Positions 38,101 to 47,421 of a stretch of 64,000 bases of DNA are shown here, piece after piece. A program made the position numbers and the translations under genes. Positions within the stretch are counted from its first letter, which is position 1, and each line of letters starts with the position of its first letter. The notes under the pieces are model-generated. The model had not been told where the DNA came from and did not search any database. It was given only the letters and a program-made list of their open reading frames with translations. The DNA comes from CAVWXT01 sp963759115 (GTDB lineage Bacteria; Planctomycetota; Planctomycetia; Pirellulales; Thermoguttaceae). Location: assembly GCA_963759115.1 (NCBI GenBank), contig CAVWXT010000005.1, forward strand, positions 992,001 through 1,056,000, written 5' to 3'.

Positions 38101-39734
38101 CCAGGTCGGCAGCCTGTTCGTAGGCGGCGGCCGACTGGTCCCATTGACCGATGGCGCCGTAAGCGACCCCCAGCCAACGCCACGCGTCCAAACTCTGCCT
38201 GGACGGCTGACCGACGACGACCAGTCGCAGTATCTCACTCTGCGTGGACGGCTGACCGACGGCCACCAATCGCAGCAGGGGAATCGCCCGCTGATATTGT
38301 CCTTTGCGAACGAGCCATTTTCCCCGCAACAGATCGTTCGTGCGCTGTAGCGAAAGCTTCTCGGCGACAAGTCGGGGGTCATTTAGCTGGGGACCGATCT
38401 TCTCAATCGTTTGTGCCAGGTCTCGGAGAATCTTCTCGGCATCGTCCAACTTCCCCTGGTCAACGAATAGGTCTGCCAGAGAGGCATTCAAGGCGATCGC
38501 TGCGAAGTAATTGATGCTTTCCTTACTCAGCTTCTCTACACCGCTCCGCAACCACTTCGCAGCGTCGTCCGGTTTACCCTGTGCCACGTAGAGGTTTGCT
38601 AGGAGCAGATACGCCCGCACATCCGCCGGCGCGACCTCGGTTGCGTGTTGGAAATGCTTCACGGCCTGCATCCACGCCGCGTCGGCGTCCGCGGGCGAGC
38701 CACTGCGTGGCGATGGCGCGTCGCTCCCGGCCCGGAGCAACACGTCCAGGTCGTCGGGGCCGAATTTCAGGGCAGCCGCCAGATCGTCCTCAGCGTTGGG
38801 CAACTTGCAAGCCAAGCGATAGCGATAGCGGGCGAGATGCGCCTTCGCGGACTTCGAGTCGGCGGCCACCATCTCCTCAAACACCTGATCGGCCAGTGCT
38901 TTCCGCTGGGCGTCCGGCAAGGCTTGCTGTTGGTCGTCGAGCAATTGCGGATTGTTGCGATAGGCGTCGGCCAGTTTGGCCGCGATCTCGATGTCGCCCG
39001 GATTCAGCTTGTGCGCCCGCTGGAGCACCTCGCCCAGCGTGGCCTTCTCGTCCTCTTCCTTGCCTCCCTGCTCTTTCGCATCGTTACCTCCGCGTTTAAC
39101 CGATGCGCTGGTGCGGGACTGTCGAACCAGTTTGGCGGTCTTGCTGTCGCTAATGTTGTTGGTCTTTATGCCGCTACGGAAGGATTGTCCGTAGAGTGCC
39201 GTGGCCAGGAACCGCCAGCCCTGGGCATCGTTTTGGTCCAGCTTGAGAAGCTCGCGAGCCTCTTCCTCCGCCTGCGAACAATACTTCGGTTCCGTCGACG
39301 ATAATTCCAGCAGCAATTCGGCCAGCCGGCGACGCAGATCGCGCCGTTCTTCGGGCGGCGCGACTCCAAGCGCCTGGTAGTAGTATTGGACCGCGCTCGA
39401 CTTTTCGCGGCCCCTTGGCGGCACGATCGAAGGTCCTCGCCAGAAGAACCTGCACGTCCGCATCGTCGGGCTGCAGCTTCAAGTACTGGAAGTAGTATTG
39501 CGCCGCGGCACGATCGTCCTTGTCCTCGGCAAGTTTGTTCGCGCGCTCCAGCATCGCCTTCGCGGTCCGTTTCAACTGGATGGAGTACCAAAGGTAGCCC
39601 AGGGGTGCGAGAATCGCCGCTACGATCAGCGTTTCTACCAGCAGCCGCACGTTGAGCAGCCGCGTGGTTCGCGGCCGCGCGGCCCGCTGCCCCGAGGCGC
39701 CTGATGATCCGCTGTTACTTCGCAACTGGTCCAT
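35111..39734 (-). CDS. Giant membrane-anchored TPR protein of the exopolysaccharide locus (one frameshift)
   Basis: About 1540 residues. The N-terminus (MDQLRSNSGSSGASGQ, then a helix at about 28-52, VETLIVAAILAPLGYLWYSI) is in another frame from the rest; the change is near 39410. The body is a long array of helical 34-residue tetratricopeptide units (for example DPIAHLWLGQVLLAGGKTAE and SAWAYYDR-like patterns) ending LADLEKKFSP. Such proteins accompany exosortase/PEP-CTERM polysaccharide clusters (PrsT type) and act as scaffolds for polymer export. It is followed upstream on the same strand by the Wzz/kinase gene with a gap of 23 bases, so they form an operon. Confidence 0.82.
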
Positions 39735-39757
39735 GTCCCATCAAGCTCCTCTGGCCG

Positions 39758-42097
39758 TCATTTCTCCGCGTAGGCGTAATCGCCGTAGCGAGACGCGTAG
39801 TGTCGCGTGGAAACCCCGCTGAGCACCGTGCCGACGGGGCGGCTGCCGGCCGCCGCCAGCCGTTCGATCGTCTTGCGGACCTGGTCCATCCGGCTCACGT
39901 CGCGCATCACGCACACCAGCGTGGCGTCGGCCGCCTTCGCCAGCACCAGCGCTTCGCTGGCGGCCAGCACCGGCGGGGTGTCGATCATCACGTACCGATA
40001 GCGGGCGGGGATCTTCGCCATCAGCGATTTCCACGCCCCGTTCCCCAGCAGCTTGTGCGGACTGGCCTCGAGTCTCCCCGCAGGGAGAAGATGCACGTTG
40101 CTGCTCCAACTGGTGACGATGGCCTCTTCCAGGCTGCACTCGCCGGTGAGCACCTTGGCCAAGCCGGGCTCCAACGGGATCTCGAACACGCTGTGGATGT
40201 CCGGCGAGCGCATGTCGCCGTCGATCAGCAACAGCGGCTTACCCGTGGCCCGGGCAAAGCTCACTCGCCAACTGCGCCGCCACGCTGGTCTTCCCTTCGT
40301 GGTTGGCCGCGCTGGTGACCGCCAGCACCCTCATCCCGGTCAACTCCTCCGACAGGGTCAGGCTGGTGCGCAGGCTGTCGATGCTCTCCTCGAAGAGCCT
40401 GAAATCGTACCCGATCCGGCCGTCTGGCGGCGCCGCGATGCGCGGGCAGGCGCGTCGGCAGGTGGGTGATCTCGCCGAGCACGGCTACGGTCGACTGCTG
40501 CTCGAACGATTGCGAATCGCCGACGCGCCCGACCAGCCGCTCCCAGAAGACCGCCAGGGCAAACGGCAGCGAACAGCAGCACGAGGCGGCCAATGCCATG
40601 TTTGTAGGGGAACCACGCCACCGGCGCAGCGGGAGGCTCCGCCGCCATCGCCAGCGTGACCCGCGCCGGAGCGCCTCGCTCCGTCTGAAGGTGGAATGCC
40701 CGTTGCGCGATCATTTCGAACACCTTCTCCGCTCGAGCCAGTTCGTCGCGCTTGAACGCCAAATCCATCGTGTCGCCGCTGCTCTGCTCGACATTCTTCC
40801 GTTGCTCGTCGTAACGTTCCTTCAGCATCTGCTCCATCACGCGGCTGGCGTCCCGATCGGAATGCATCTTGGCGAGTTCCTCTCTCCGCCGGACGACTTG
40901 ATTCGATTCCCGTCTCGGTTCGTCGCGTAATGATTGCCAGCTCCTCTTCCCGGCGAACTCGCGGCTTCATCTCGCTGCGCAGCTGTTCGAGCGCCTCCTC
41001 GTCGCTGCTGATCTCTCTGGCCAACCGCGCGTAGTCGGGGTCCTGCTTCCCCTTGGTCGCCTTTCCCTCCGTCTCTTTCAGCTTGGTCTGTTTGGCGGCA
41101 ATCGAGCGCCTTCTGTTTCTGCACTTCCGCGCTCTCTTCAATGATCTTGTCGACCATCGCATCCCGGTAGGCAATCTCCTGTGGCGAGGTCAACTCGACT
41201 TCCGCCTTCGCAGCATCCGCTTCCGGTTTCGTCGCGTCCGACTCCACCTGTTCCTCGGTCGCCTTGATCCGCGCTTCCAGCACGGTGCGGTCCACTTGGG
41301 CCTTAATCAGGCTGGCTCTCCAGGTCGGCCAGCGGGTGCTTCTGGGTCCCTTCCGTCTCCATCTTGCCTGCAAAGGGGTCCTTGCCGGTAGCTTCCTTGG
41401 CTAGGGTGCGGTAGTTGTCGCGCAGCCGTTGGACTTCCTTTAGATGCTTCTCCTTCTCCTGCTCGAGCAAATCGATGACCCGCTGGTTGCGTTCGTCTTC
41501 GCTCTGATCGCGGAGATTGAAATAGGCGTCCTTCACCGCATTGACCACTCGGGCGGCAGCGTTAGGATCAGGGTCCGAGTAGAGAATTCTGAAGTATTCC
41601 GACTCCCCCCGCTGCTCGACCTTGATTTGCTTAGCCAGCCACGCCACCTTGTCGGCCTGCCGAGCGATCTCCGGCACTCGGGCGATCTCTGGCTGCTTGA
41701 TCACCGACCCCAGCACGAACGGGCTGCGGATCGTTTCGATTTGCGTTTGGGAGAGCGCCTTCGAGCGTCCCTCATCCTTCGATTCAAACGCCACGAAGGG
41801 CGCCCGCTCTTGGATTCTGAGCCAGGCCGCCGCCTCGTAGACCGGCTCGAATAACAGGTATACCGCCACTGCGCTGATCGCCGCCAGCACCAGGGCGATC
41901 GGTGTCGCCACCATCCACCACCGCCGCAGCGCCGTCAGCACGAAGCGCGGCGACATGCCTTGCTCCGGCGGCGCAATCGGCCGCGCGCCGTTCCTCGGCC
42001 GGGCCATCGGCAGATTAGCCGCCGGCCCCCGGACCAGACCGTTCGGCGCACTTATTGCGGGCGGGTCGTGCCGTAACGCCTTGTTCATCTCAGACAT
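39758..42097 (-). CDS. Wzz/GumC-type chain-length protein fused to a tyrosine autokinase (several frameshifts)
   Basis: About 780 residues after repair; at least five indels lie between 40260 and 41330. The N-terminal half has a membrane helix (RRWWMVATPIALVLAAISAV), a Wzz periplasmic domain and coiled coils (LEQEKEKHLKEVQRLRDNYR), then a second helix near WFPYKHGMALAASCCC. The C-terminal BY-kinase has Walker A ANHEGKTSVAAQLA, Walker A' LLLIDGDMRSPD, Walker B YVMIDTPPVL and a Tyr-rich tail RHYASRYGDYAYAEK for autophosphorylation. It controls polymer length and export by phosphorylation cycles. The start at 42097 lies 27 bases past the exosortase stop. Confidence 0.82.
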
Positions 42098-42124
42098 GGA
42101 GTGTTGCTCCCAAGACTCAGCCTT

Positions 42125-43234
42125 CTACCTCTGTTCCCGTTCTCGGCGCAGGACGGCGCCGACCTCGACCAACTCCACCTCGCGCACCAGCCTGCACAAA
42201 TACCACAGCACCAGCGCGAAAAGTCCCGCCGCAAAGAGAATCATCACCCACCCCGCCGCCGCATGGGTGAACTCTTTCGCCGCCTCGCCGGAGACGTACT
42301 GGTAGAGCAGGCCCGTGGCGACGATCCGCGAGGCATTCGCCAGCAGGGCGATCGGAATGGCGCTCACAAGCAGCAGGCCCTTCTCCCACCACGTTCTCCG
42401 CATCACGATCACGTAGGCGAAGGCCAGGGCGAGAATCCCCACGAAGATCCGCAACCCCGAGCAGGCCTGCTCGACTTCCAGCCGATTATCGCCCAGCACG
42501 ATCACGTGTCCTTCCGCCAAGGCCGGCTGGCCCAGGGCTTGCAGAATCCAACAACTCAGCTTCGTGGCCGCACTCTGCAACGGCAGACTCAACGCCCGCT
42601 CCAGGCGAAACGGCAGCGGAACCATGAACCACAGAAAGGCAATCGAGGGCAGGCTCCACCACATCACTCGCCAGCCCCACAGCAGCCACGCCATGCCGGC
42701 AACCCACAGCATGATCGACCAGCCGTCGATCGCTTCGAGATAATAGCGAGCGCTGAATACCCGCGCACAAAAACACAGCGCGATCAATCCCAGCCCCAGC
42801 CATGCCGGGCCGGCAGCGGAGAAGGCGATCGTGCCCTCCTGTGCGTGCGGCAGATGAAGACTCTCCCCTTTCTCGGCGGCAGACCGGCCCGGAAAACGAT
42901 CGCGCCTCGCCCAAAGAAAATAGATCGCCAGCGGCACGACAAAGAACCCGTGCGAATAATCGGGCTCGCGGTTCCATGTATCGACGAGTCGGGCCAGAGT
43001 CGGCCAGTACGCCCAGACGAACGCCACGGCCAGAGTCAGTCCGGCCGGCGCCAGCCGCCATAATTTGGAGAAGGCGACAGTCCCAATCTGCTCGGAAGGC
43101 CGACGACCAACCTGCGGTTGGCGCCCGGCATAGCACGGTTGGGCACTGTCCCCTTGTCCGTTCTCCACGGCAGGACGCTCCTGTTGGGCAGGGGCGAACC
43201 TGCCGTGTTCTTTCGGACGCCGGCGTTGCTTCAC
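42125..43234 (-). CDS. Exosortase
   Basis: A 369-residue polytopic membrane protease/transpeptidase that sorts PEP-CTERM-type proteins to the surface. The exosortase signature YSHGFFVVP and all three catalytic residues are present: Cys258 in EQACSGLR, Arg303 in ANASR and His324 in FTHAAAGW. Eight or so helices are predicted. The first 50 residues and a loop near 118-140 contain segments coded by repeat-like DNA. It heads the polysaccharide operon (exosortase, Wzz/kinase, TPR). No PEP-CTERM substrate was found in the window; substrates must be elsewhere. Assignment to a named subtype was not attempted. Confidence 0.9.
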   Translation of the reverse strand: MKQRRRPKEHGRFAPAQQERPAVENGQGDSAQPCYAGRQPQVGRRPSEQIGTVAFSKLWRLAPAGLTLAVAFVWAYWPTLARLVDTWNREPDYSHGFFVVPLAIYFLWARRDRFPGRSAAEKGESLHLPHAQEGTIAFSAAGPAWLGLGLIALCFCARVFSARYYLEAIDGWSIMLWVAGMAWLLWGWRVMWWSLPSIAFLWFMVPLPFRLERALSLPLQSAATKLSCWILQALGQPALAEGHVIVLGDNRLEVEQACSGLRIFVGILALAFAYVIVMRRTWWEKGLLLVSAIPIALLANASRIVATGLLYQYVSGEAAKEFTHAAAGWVMILFAAGLFALVLWYLCRLVREVELVEVGAVLRREREQR

Positions 43235-44153
43235 GATTCCGATCGTCGTTGCCGCGCGTATCGAGTGTGTGGTTGGCCCGAGAACTCTACCCTCATCGCG
43301 TCCCGCAACTCTTGGGCCTCAATCTGGTCCATCTGGACTCCGTCCCCTTGGGTGCCGCACACCCTGCCGGCAAATGCGGCGTCCTTTGCCCTGACATGCA
43401 AACTGTCGCAATCGCGTTTGGCATCCCTGCGTCCAACGAGCGATCTGAGAAAACCCTAAAATGGCTTAAGGGCACCCACTCCCACTAACAGCGTCTATCT
43501 TAAACAAACATCTCTCTTTGTCAAGGACCTAACGGGTCTATCGAGGTATAGCCGTTCGTGTAAACAAGTACCCCACCATAGATGTGTTTTTATTCGCAAG
43601 AACTGTTCCATTTTTCCAGACCAAAGCGACGAAGTTCTCATCCGCGCAGACGTCTAGAGACGTTGAAAAAATGGTCGAATTCGCAATACTGCCAATAAGT
43701 TAGGTGCGTGTACAGGGAGCTACGAGCATGTCGGCGTTATACAATCATAAAGTGCCGGACGCAGTACAACTTTGTTGATAACTATTATGCCGGATAGTCG
43801 TACAGCCTTTGGTGGAGACCCCACCTCCTACAACCCAACAAAGGTGTGGACTACCACACACCGACAACCCGATCGAATTAGGCCGGTGAATCCATTGCCG
43901 ATGAGCGCCAAATTGTGGCCGGAAGCTCTCTCGCTTTAGGAAATCCGCGTAGTGACCTTCTATTCGTTGCCCATTGGGGAAGGTATTCCCAGGAGGCTGC
44001 TTTGAGTAATCATCCCGACTCGAACCGGCAATGGCGCGATGCTACTCGTGTCGGCGTAGACTCAGACGTTCGCATCGCCGTCAATTCAACTGCCATCCCA
44101 ACATGCCGCTGGCCCCCGCTGCCGCCCCAACATCGCGGCCGCCGGTCGCAGCT
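43235..44153. other. Long AT-richer intergenic region upstream of the exosortase operon
   Basis: No convincing gene was found in these 919 bases; the short frames present have no family features. From about 43490 to 43900 the base composition is clearly more AT-rich than the surroundings, with runs such as TGTGTTTTTATTCG. The likely promoter of the exosortase operon is at 43497-43524. The rest might hold regulator sites or a small RNA, for which I see no specific evidence. Confidence 0.5.
43497..43524 (-). promoter_or_regulatory. Candidate sigma-70 promoter for the exosortase/EPS operon
   Basis: On the minus strand a perfect TTGACA (43524-43519) stands 16 bases before TAAGAT (43502-43497), which matches four of six -10 bases. 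Transcription from about 43490 would give a leader of roughly 255 bases before the exosortase ATG at 43234. Confidence 0.45.
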
Positions 44154-45113
44154 TTATGGCAGAAACAGCCCATCCGTGCGGCCGTCTTCGGCCTGGGCGC
44201 GGGCGAGTGCCAATGCACCGTGGAGAACGACCTCTTCGCCCAGTTCGGCGGGAGCGATCCGATACGTCCCTTGCAGAGGCGGGAAGACGAAGCGGTGTAC
44301 CTCATGCCGCAGCGGCGTAAAGAAAAGGTCCTCGCCGGCCAGCGGCACCCCGCCGCCTACCACGACCACCTCAGGCGACAGCAGGGTAATCATTTGGGCG
44401 ATGGCCCAACCGTAGGTTTGCGTGGCGCGGCCGAAGATGGCCCGTGCCGCCTGATTGCCGGCGATGGCGGCTTCGGCCACCATCTTGCTGGTCAACTGAT
44501 CGATGGCACAGCCGTGTTGCCGCTGCAATTCGCCGGCAAGCTGGAAATCGTCTCGAGCCGCCACGGCAATTGCCCAGCCGCTGGCGGCCGACTCGACGAT
44601 GCGATCGCTGCGATCGGCCTGGGGGCCGGGACGAAGATGGCCCAACTCCGAGGCAATTCCCGCGCTGCCGACGTAGACCCGTCCGCCAATCACCAGGGCC
44701 CCGCCTATGCCGCTGCCCACATTGGTGTAGAAGACGACTCTGGCGCCGCGTCCGGCCCCGAACCGCGCCTCGCCGAGTCCGGCCATGTCGGAGTCGTTCC
44801 CAATGCTCGCCGGCACGCCGAACGTCTGGCGGCACCAGTCGACCAACGGGAACCCGTCCCACCCAGCAATCTGGTGGCTCTTGACGACCTTTCCGGCCGC
44901 CCGATCGACCGGCCCGCCGAACCCTATGCCTATGCCTGTGATGCCGTGGCGTCGAATCAACTGCGTGCCGATTCGTTCGATCTGGCGGCGGATGCCCGCC
45001 GCACCTTCGGCCGGCTGCACCGCGGTTCGTTCCAGTGCAATCAGCCGCCCGCCGAGGCCGTCACCGACGCCCATTTGCAGCTTCGTGCCGCCGATTTCAA
45101 TGCCGAGAAACAT
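44154..45113 (-). CDS. ROK-family sugar kinase (probable glucokinase type)
   Basis: A 319-residue protein with the actin-like ATPase fold. The phosphate-1 motif is GIEIGGTKLQMGV at the N-terminus, followed by GIGFGGPVDRAAGKV, SIGNDSDMAGLGEA with the catalytic Asp, and YTNVGSGIGGALVI. The usual ROK zinc site (a His, then C-x-C-G-x-x-G-C) is absent: after ELGHLRPGP comes a loop without Cys. It therefore belongs to the zinc-free branch. It may phosphorylate glucose or an N-acetylated hexose in the cytoplasm. It has no helix-turn-helix and so is not a ROK repressor. The gene stands alone, divergent from the next. Confidence 0.85.
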   Translation of the reverse strand: MFLGIEIGGTKLQMGVGDGLGGRLIALERTAVQPAEGAAGIRRQIERIGTQLIRRHGITGIGIGFGGPVDRAAGKVVKSHQIAGWDGFPLVDWCRQTFGVPASIGNDSDMAGLGEARFGAGRGARVVFYTNVGSGIGGALVIGGRVYVGSAGIASELGHLRPGPQADRSDRIVESAASGWAIAVAARDDFQLAGELQRQHGCAIDQLTSKMVAEAAIAGNQAARAIFGRATQTYGWAIAQMITLLSPEVVVVGGGVPLAGEDLFFTPLRHEVHRFVFPPLQGTYRIAPAELGEEVVLHGALALARAQAEDGRTDGLFLP

Positions 45114-45394
45114 GGCAATAGGGAGCGTGCCGGTGAACGTTGAACCACGACGCGGCTACAGCGTGGCAGCCGTGCCGGCAATGTAGCATCCGTAGAGCGA
45201 GTCGACAATACGTCGCGTTTCCCGCGGCCGTGATCAATGATAGTGGGGGAAAAAGCTACACTTTTGAGGCTTCCGGATCGAATGTTCCGTTTTCCCTGTT
45301 CACGTGCGCCGCGTGGAGGCCGCGCTTTCCCGACGCCGAGTGTCGCGGATGGTGCGTTGCCGCCGAGGACCGAGGGAACGAGGATTTCCACGTC

Positions 45395-46549
45395 ATGACC
45401 CGCAAATCCCTTACCACCGGCTACGCTCGCCTTGCGCCGCGGCAAGCGCGTGCCGTGCTGGGAACGATTGTCGTGACGTTTGGCCTTGCAGTGGCAGTGA
45501 CGCTCTCGCCGCTGGCCAGCAGCAATCTCAAGCCGCATCCGAACGAGGCCGGCGACGTGGCACTCTACCGGGCCGAAGTGGATCGCATCCACGACGGCGA
45601 GGGCTACTATCAGGCCGCGGCCGCCGAGTTGACCGCCCGCGGCTATCCTACCCGAAGCGTGTTCAATTGGCGTACGCCGCTGCCCATGTGGCTGTTGGGC
45701 AAGATGCCGGCGATGGCGTTGGGCAAGGTCCTCTTGGGCGGGCTGGCATTGGCGCTGATGCTCGTGGCGTTCGAGGCGCTGTCGCGCGAGGAGAGTGCGA
45801 ACGCAAGACCGCGATCAATCGGCACGATTCAAGGCGCGACCGCCGGCCGCGGCTTGATAGCGGCACGGCCTGTGGCGTGCGTTCTGCTGTTGACCGGCCC
45901 GCTGCTGCCGACAATCCTCGGTGACTTGTTCGTGGTGCCCGTGCTTTGGGCGGGGGTGTTCATCGCCCTGTCCGCCTGCGCCTACGGCGTCAATCGGCCG
46001 CAGGCAGGGGTGGCGTTCGGACTGGCGGCCGTGTTCTTCCGGGAACTGGCCCTGCCGTACTGCGTGGTTTGCGCGGCCATTGCCTGGCGGCACGGGCGGC
46101 GCGGCGAAGTGGCGGCTTGGGCGCTCGGGCTGACGGCCTGGGCGGCCTTCTTTGTGATGCACTGGTGGACGGTGAGCGGATTGATCGCGGCCGATGCCCA
46201 TCCGCACCGGCAAGGCTGGATCCAGTTTGGCGGGGCGGGGTTCGTCATCTCGACGGCCCAGATGAACGCCTACCTGCTGTTGTTGCCGCAATGGGTGACG
46301 GCGATCTACCTGGTGGCGGCGATGGTCGGCCTGGCCGGCTGGAACACGCCGCTGGGCACGCGGATCGGCTTGAGCACGTGCATGTACTTGATGGCGTTTG
46401 CCGTGGTCGGGCAGAGCTTCAACCAGTATTGGGGTTCCTTGATCGCCCCGTTGCTGTGTTTCGGCGTGGTGCGGTTTCCGGCGTCGCTGCGGGAATTGTG
46501 GGGGGCGGCGCACATTCCTCTCCAAGAGACGAATGCGATAGACGTTTAG
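45395..46549 (+). CDS. Polytopic membrane protein, unknown
   Basis: A 384-residue protein with about nine hydrophobic helices (for example VLGTIVVTFGLAVAVTLSPL, LLGGLALALMLVAFEAL, LFVVPVLWAGVFIALSA and LLLPQWVTAIYLVAAMVG). A hydrophilic exported-looking loop HPNEAGDVALYRAEVDRIHD after helix 1 recalls GT-C-type glycosyltransferases, which carry acidic residues there. That match is weak. The ATG at 45395 follows ACGAGGA. The stop codon is part of a GTTTAGCGGCCGC repeat half. It points away from the ROK gene across a 281-base gap. Confidence 0.7.
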   Translation: MTRKSLTTGYARLAPRQARAVLGTIVVTFGLAVAVTLSPLASSNLKPHPNEAGDVALYRAEVDRIHDGEGYYQAAAAELTARGYPTRSVFNWRTPLPMWLLGKMPAMALGKVLLGGLALALMLVAFEALSREESANARPRSIGTIQGATAGRGLIAARPVACVLLLTGPLLPTILGDLFVVPVLWAGVFIALSACAYGVNRPQAGVAFGLAAVFFRELALPYCVVCAAIAWRHGRRGEVAAWALGLTAWAAFFVMHWWTVSGLIAADAHPHRQGWIQFGGAGFVISTAQMNAYLLLLPQWVTAIYLVAAMVGLAGWNTPLGTRIGLSTCMYLMAFAVVGQSFNQYWGSLIAPLLCFGVVRFPASLRELWGAAHIPLQETNAIDV

Positions 46550-46557
46550 CGGCCGCC
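46544..46557 (+). repeat. Half-unit of the GTTTAGCGGCCG repeat, left of higBA
   Basis: GTTTAGCGGCCGCC overlaps the last codon and supplies the TAG stop of the membrane-protein gene. Its inverted partner lies at 47405-47421, on the far side of the toxin-antitoxin pair. Confidence 0.7.
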
Positions 46558-46571
46558 ACATCATTCGCCCA

Positions 46572-46609
46572 TTGACTTGCGAGTTTACACAGTGTATACA
46601 TATTGTGTG
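46572..46609 (+). promoter_or_regulatory. Promoter and overlapping dyad operator of higBA
   Basis: TTGACT (46572-46577) and TATACA (46595-46600) are 17 bases apart, a near-ideal sigma-70 promoter. An imperfect dyad with ACACA and TGTGT ends covers the -10 element (about 46588-46608), a position that suits binding by the HigA antitoxin and autorepression. The toxin ATG at 46635 is about 28 bases from the expected transcription start. Confidence 0.7.
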
Positions 46610-46634
46610 GGCTCCACGGTTAAGCCGATCCCTC

Positions 46635-46940
46635 ATGCACGTGATTTCCCGTCCGGCAATCCATGACGCGATCGTTCGCCATCCAGATGCCGCCGGTTGG
46701 CTGAGCCAGTGGTGGCAGTTGGCGACCGCACGGCGATGGGAATCGCTGCACGATGTCCGCCGGGCGTATGCGAGCGCCGATCAGGTGGGACGGTGCCTGG
46801 TGTTCAACGCATGCGGCAATCGCTACCGGTTGGTCGTCGGCGTCAAATACGCCGACGAGGTGCAGCGGGGCACGCTTTGGGTGAAACATTTTCTGACACA
46901 CGCGGAATATGACAAGGGCCAGTGGAGACGCGATTGCTAG
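46635..46940 (+). CDS. higB: HigB-type toxin (mRNA interferase)
   Basis: A 101-residue ribosome-dependent endoribonuclease toxin of the RelE superfamily. Family features run the full length: MHVISRPAIHDAIVRHPDAA, WESLHDVRRAYASADQV, LVFNACGNRYRLVVGVKYAD and the terminal FLTHAEYDKGQWRRDC. The start at 46635 gives the normal length. In this family the toxin gene comes before the antitoxin, as here; HigA starts two bases after this stop. Confidence 0.9.
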   Translation: MHVISRPAIHDAIVRHPDAAGWLSQWWQLATARRWESLHDVRRAYASADQVGRCLVFNACGNRYRLVVGVKYADEVQRGTLWVKHFLTHAEYDKGQWRRDC

Positions 46941-46942
46941 CC

Positions 46943-47347
46943 ATGTCCACGATCACCGAATACCAATCGTTGTTGCTCGATTTCACTCCCCGGCCAATTC
47001 GCGGCGCCGGCGAGTATCGACGCGCCATGCGACAGATCGACCGGCTCATGAAGTCTGAAAAACTGTCACGGGCCGAAAGCCAACTGCTGGAACTGCTGGC
47101 GACCCTGGTGGAGCAATACGAATCCAACGACTATCCTACGCCCAAGGCATCGCAAGCCGATCTGCTGACGCACTTGATTGATGCGCGAGGGGTTACTCGC
47201 GCGGAAGTGGCTCGCGAGACAGGAGTGCCCCGGTCGGTTATCACCAATGTCCTCAAAGGCCGCCGCCGCATCAGCCAGGCGAACATTTTGCGGCTGGCAC
47301 GGCACTTCCACGTCTCTCCCGCCGTGTTCATGGAGAGTGGCGACTGA
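46943..47347 (+). CDS. higA: HigA-type antitoxin
   Basis: A 134-residue protein (start 46943; an upstream ATG at 46922 would overlap the toxin and add seven residues). The C-terminal half has an XRE helix-turn-helix, VTRAEVARETGVPRSVITN followed by VLKGRRRISQANILRLARHF, and the N-terminal half is the helical toxin-binding part (SLLLDFTPRPIRGAGEYRRA). It neutralises HigB and should repress the promoter at 46572. The gene is complete. Confidence 0.9.
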   Translation: MSTITEYQSLLLDFTPRPIRGAGEYRRAMRQIDRLMKSEKLSRAESQLLELLATLVEQYESNDYPTPKASQADLLTHLIDARGVTRAEVARETGVPRSVITNVLKGRRRISQANILRLARHFHVSPAVFMESGD

Positions 47348-47404
47348 GCGGCGGCTGGTTCCGCGGCTGATGGGACGCGGGTGACGGCTTTCGAGTCTCG
47401 CCGT

Positions 47405-47421
47405 GCCGGCGGCTGCTAAAC
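47405..47421 (-). repeat. Half-unit of the GTTTAGCGGCCG repeat, right of higBA
   Basis: Read on the minus strand it is GTTTAGCAGCCGCCGGC, and it supplies the TAG stop of the convergent glycosyltransferase gene. With 46544-46557 it frames higBA as an inverted repeat pair. Confidence 0.65.

Noticed and set aside
43915..44415. Plus-strand frame of 166 codons
   Set aside because: Its second half is opposite the ROK kinase, its first half has no motif or ribosome binding site.
46572..46610. Possible separate small RNA promoter
   Set aside because: The spacing to the higB start and the overlapping dyad make it the toxin-antitoxin promoter.
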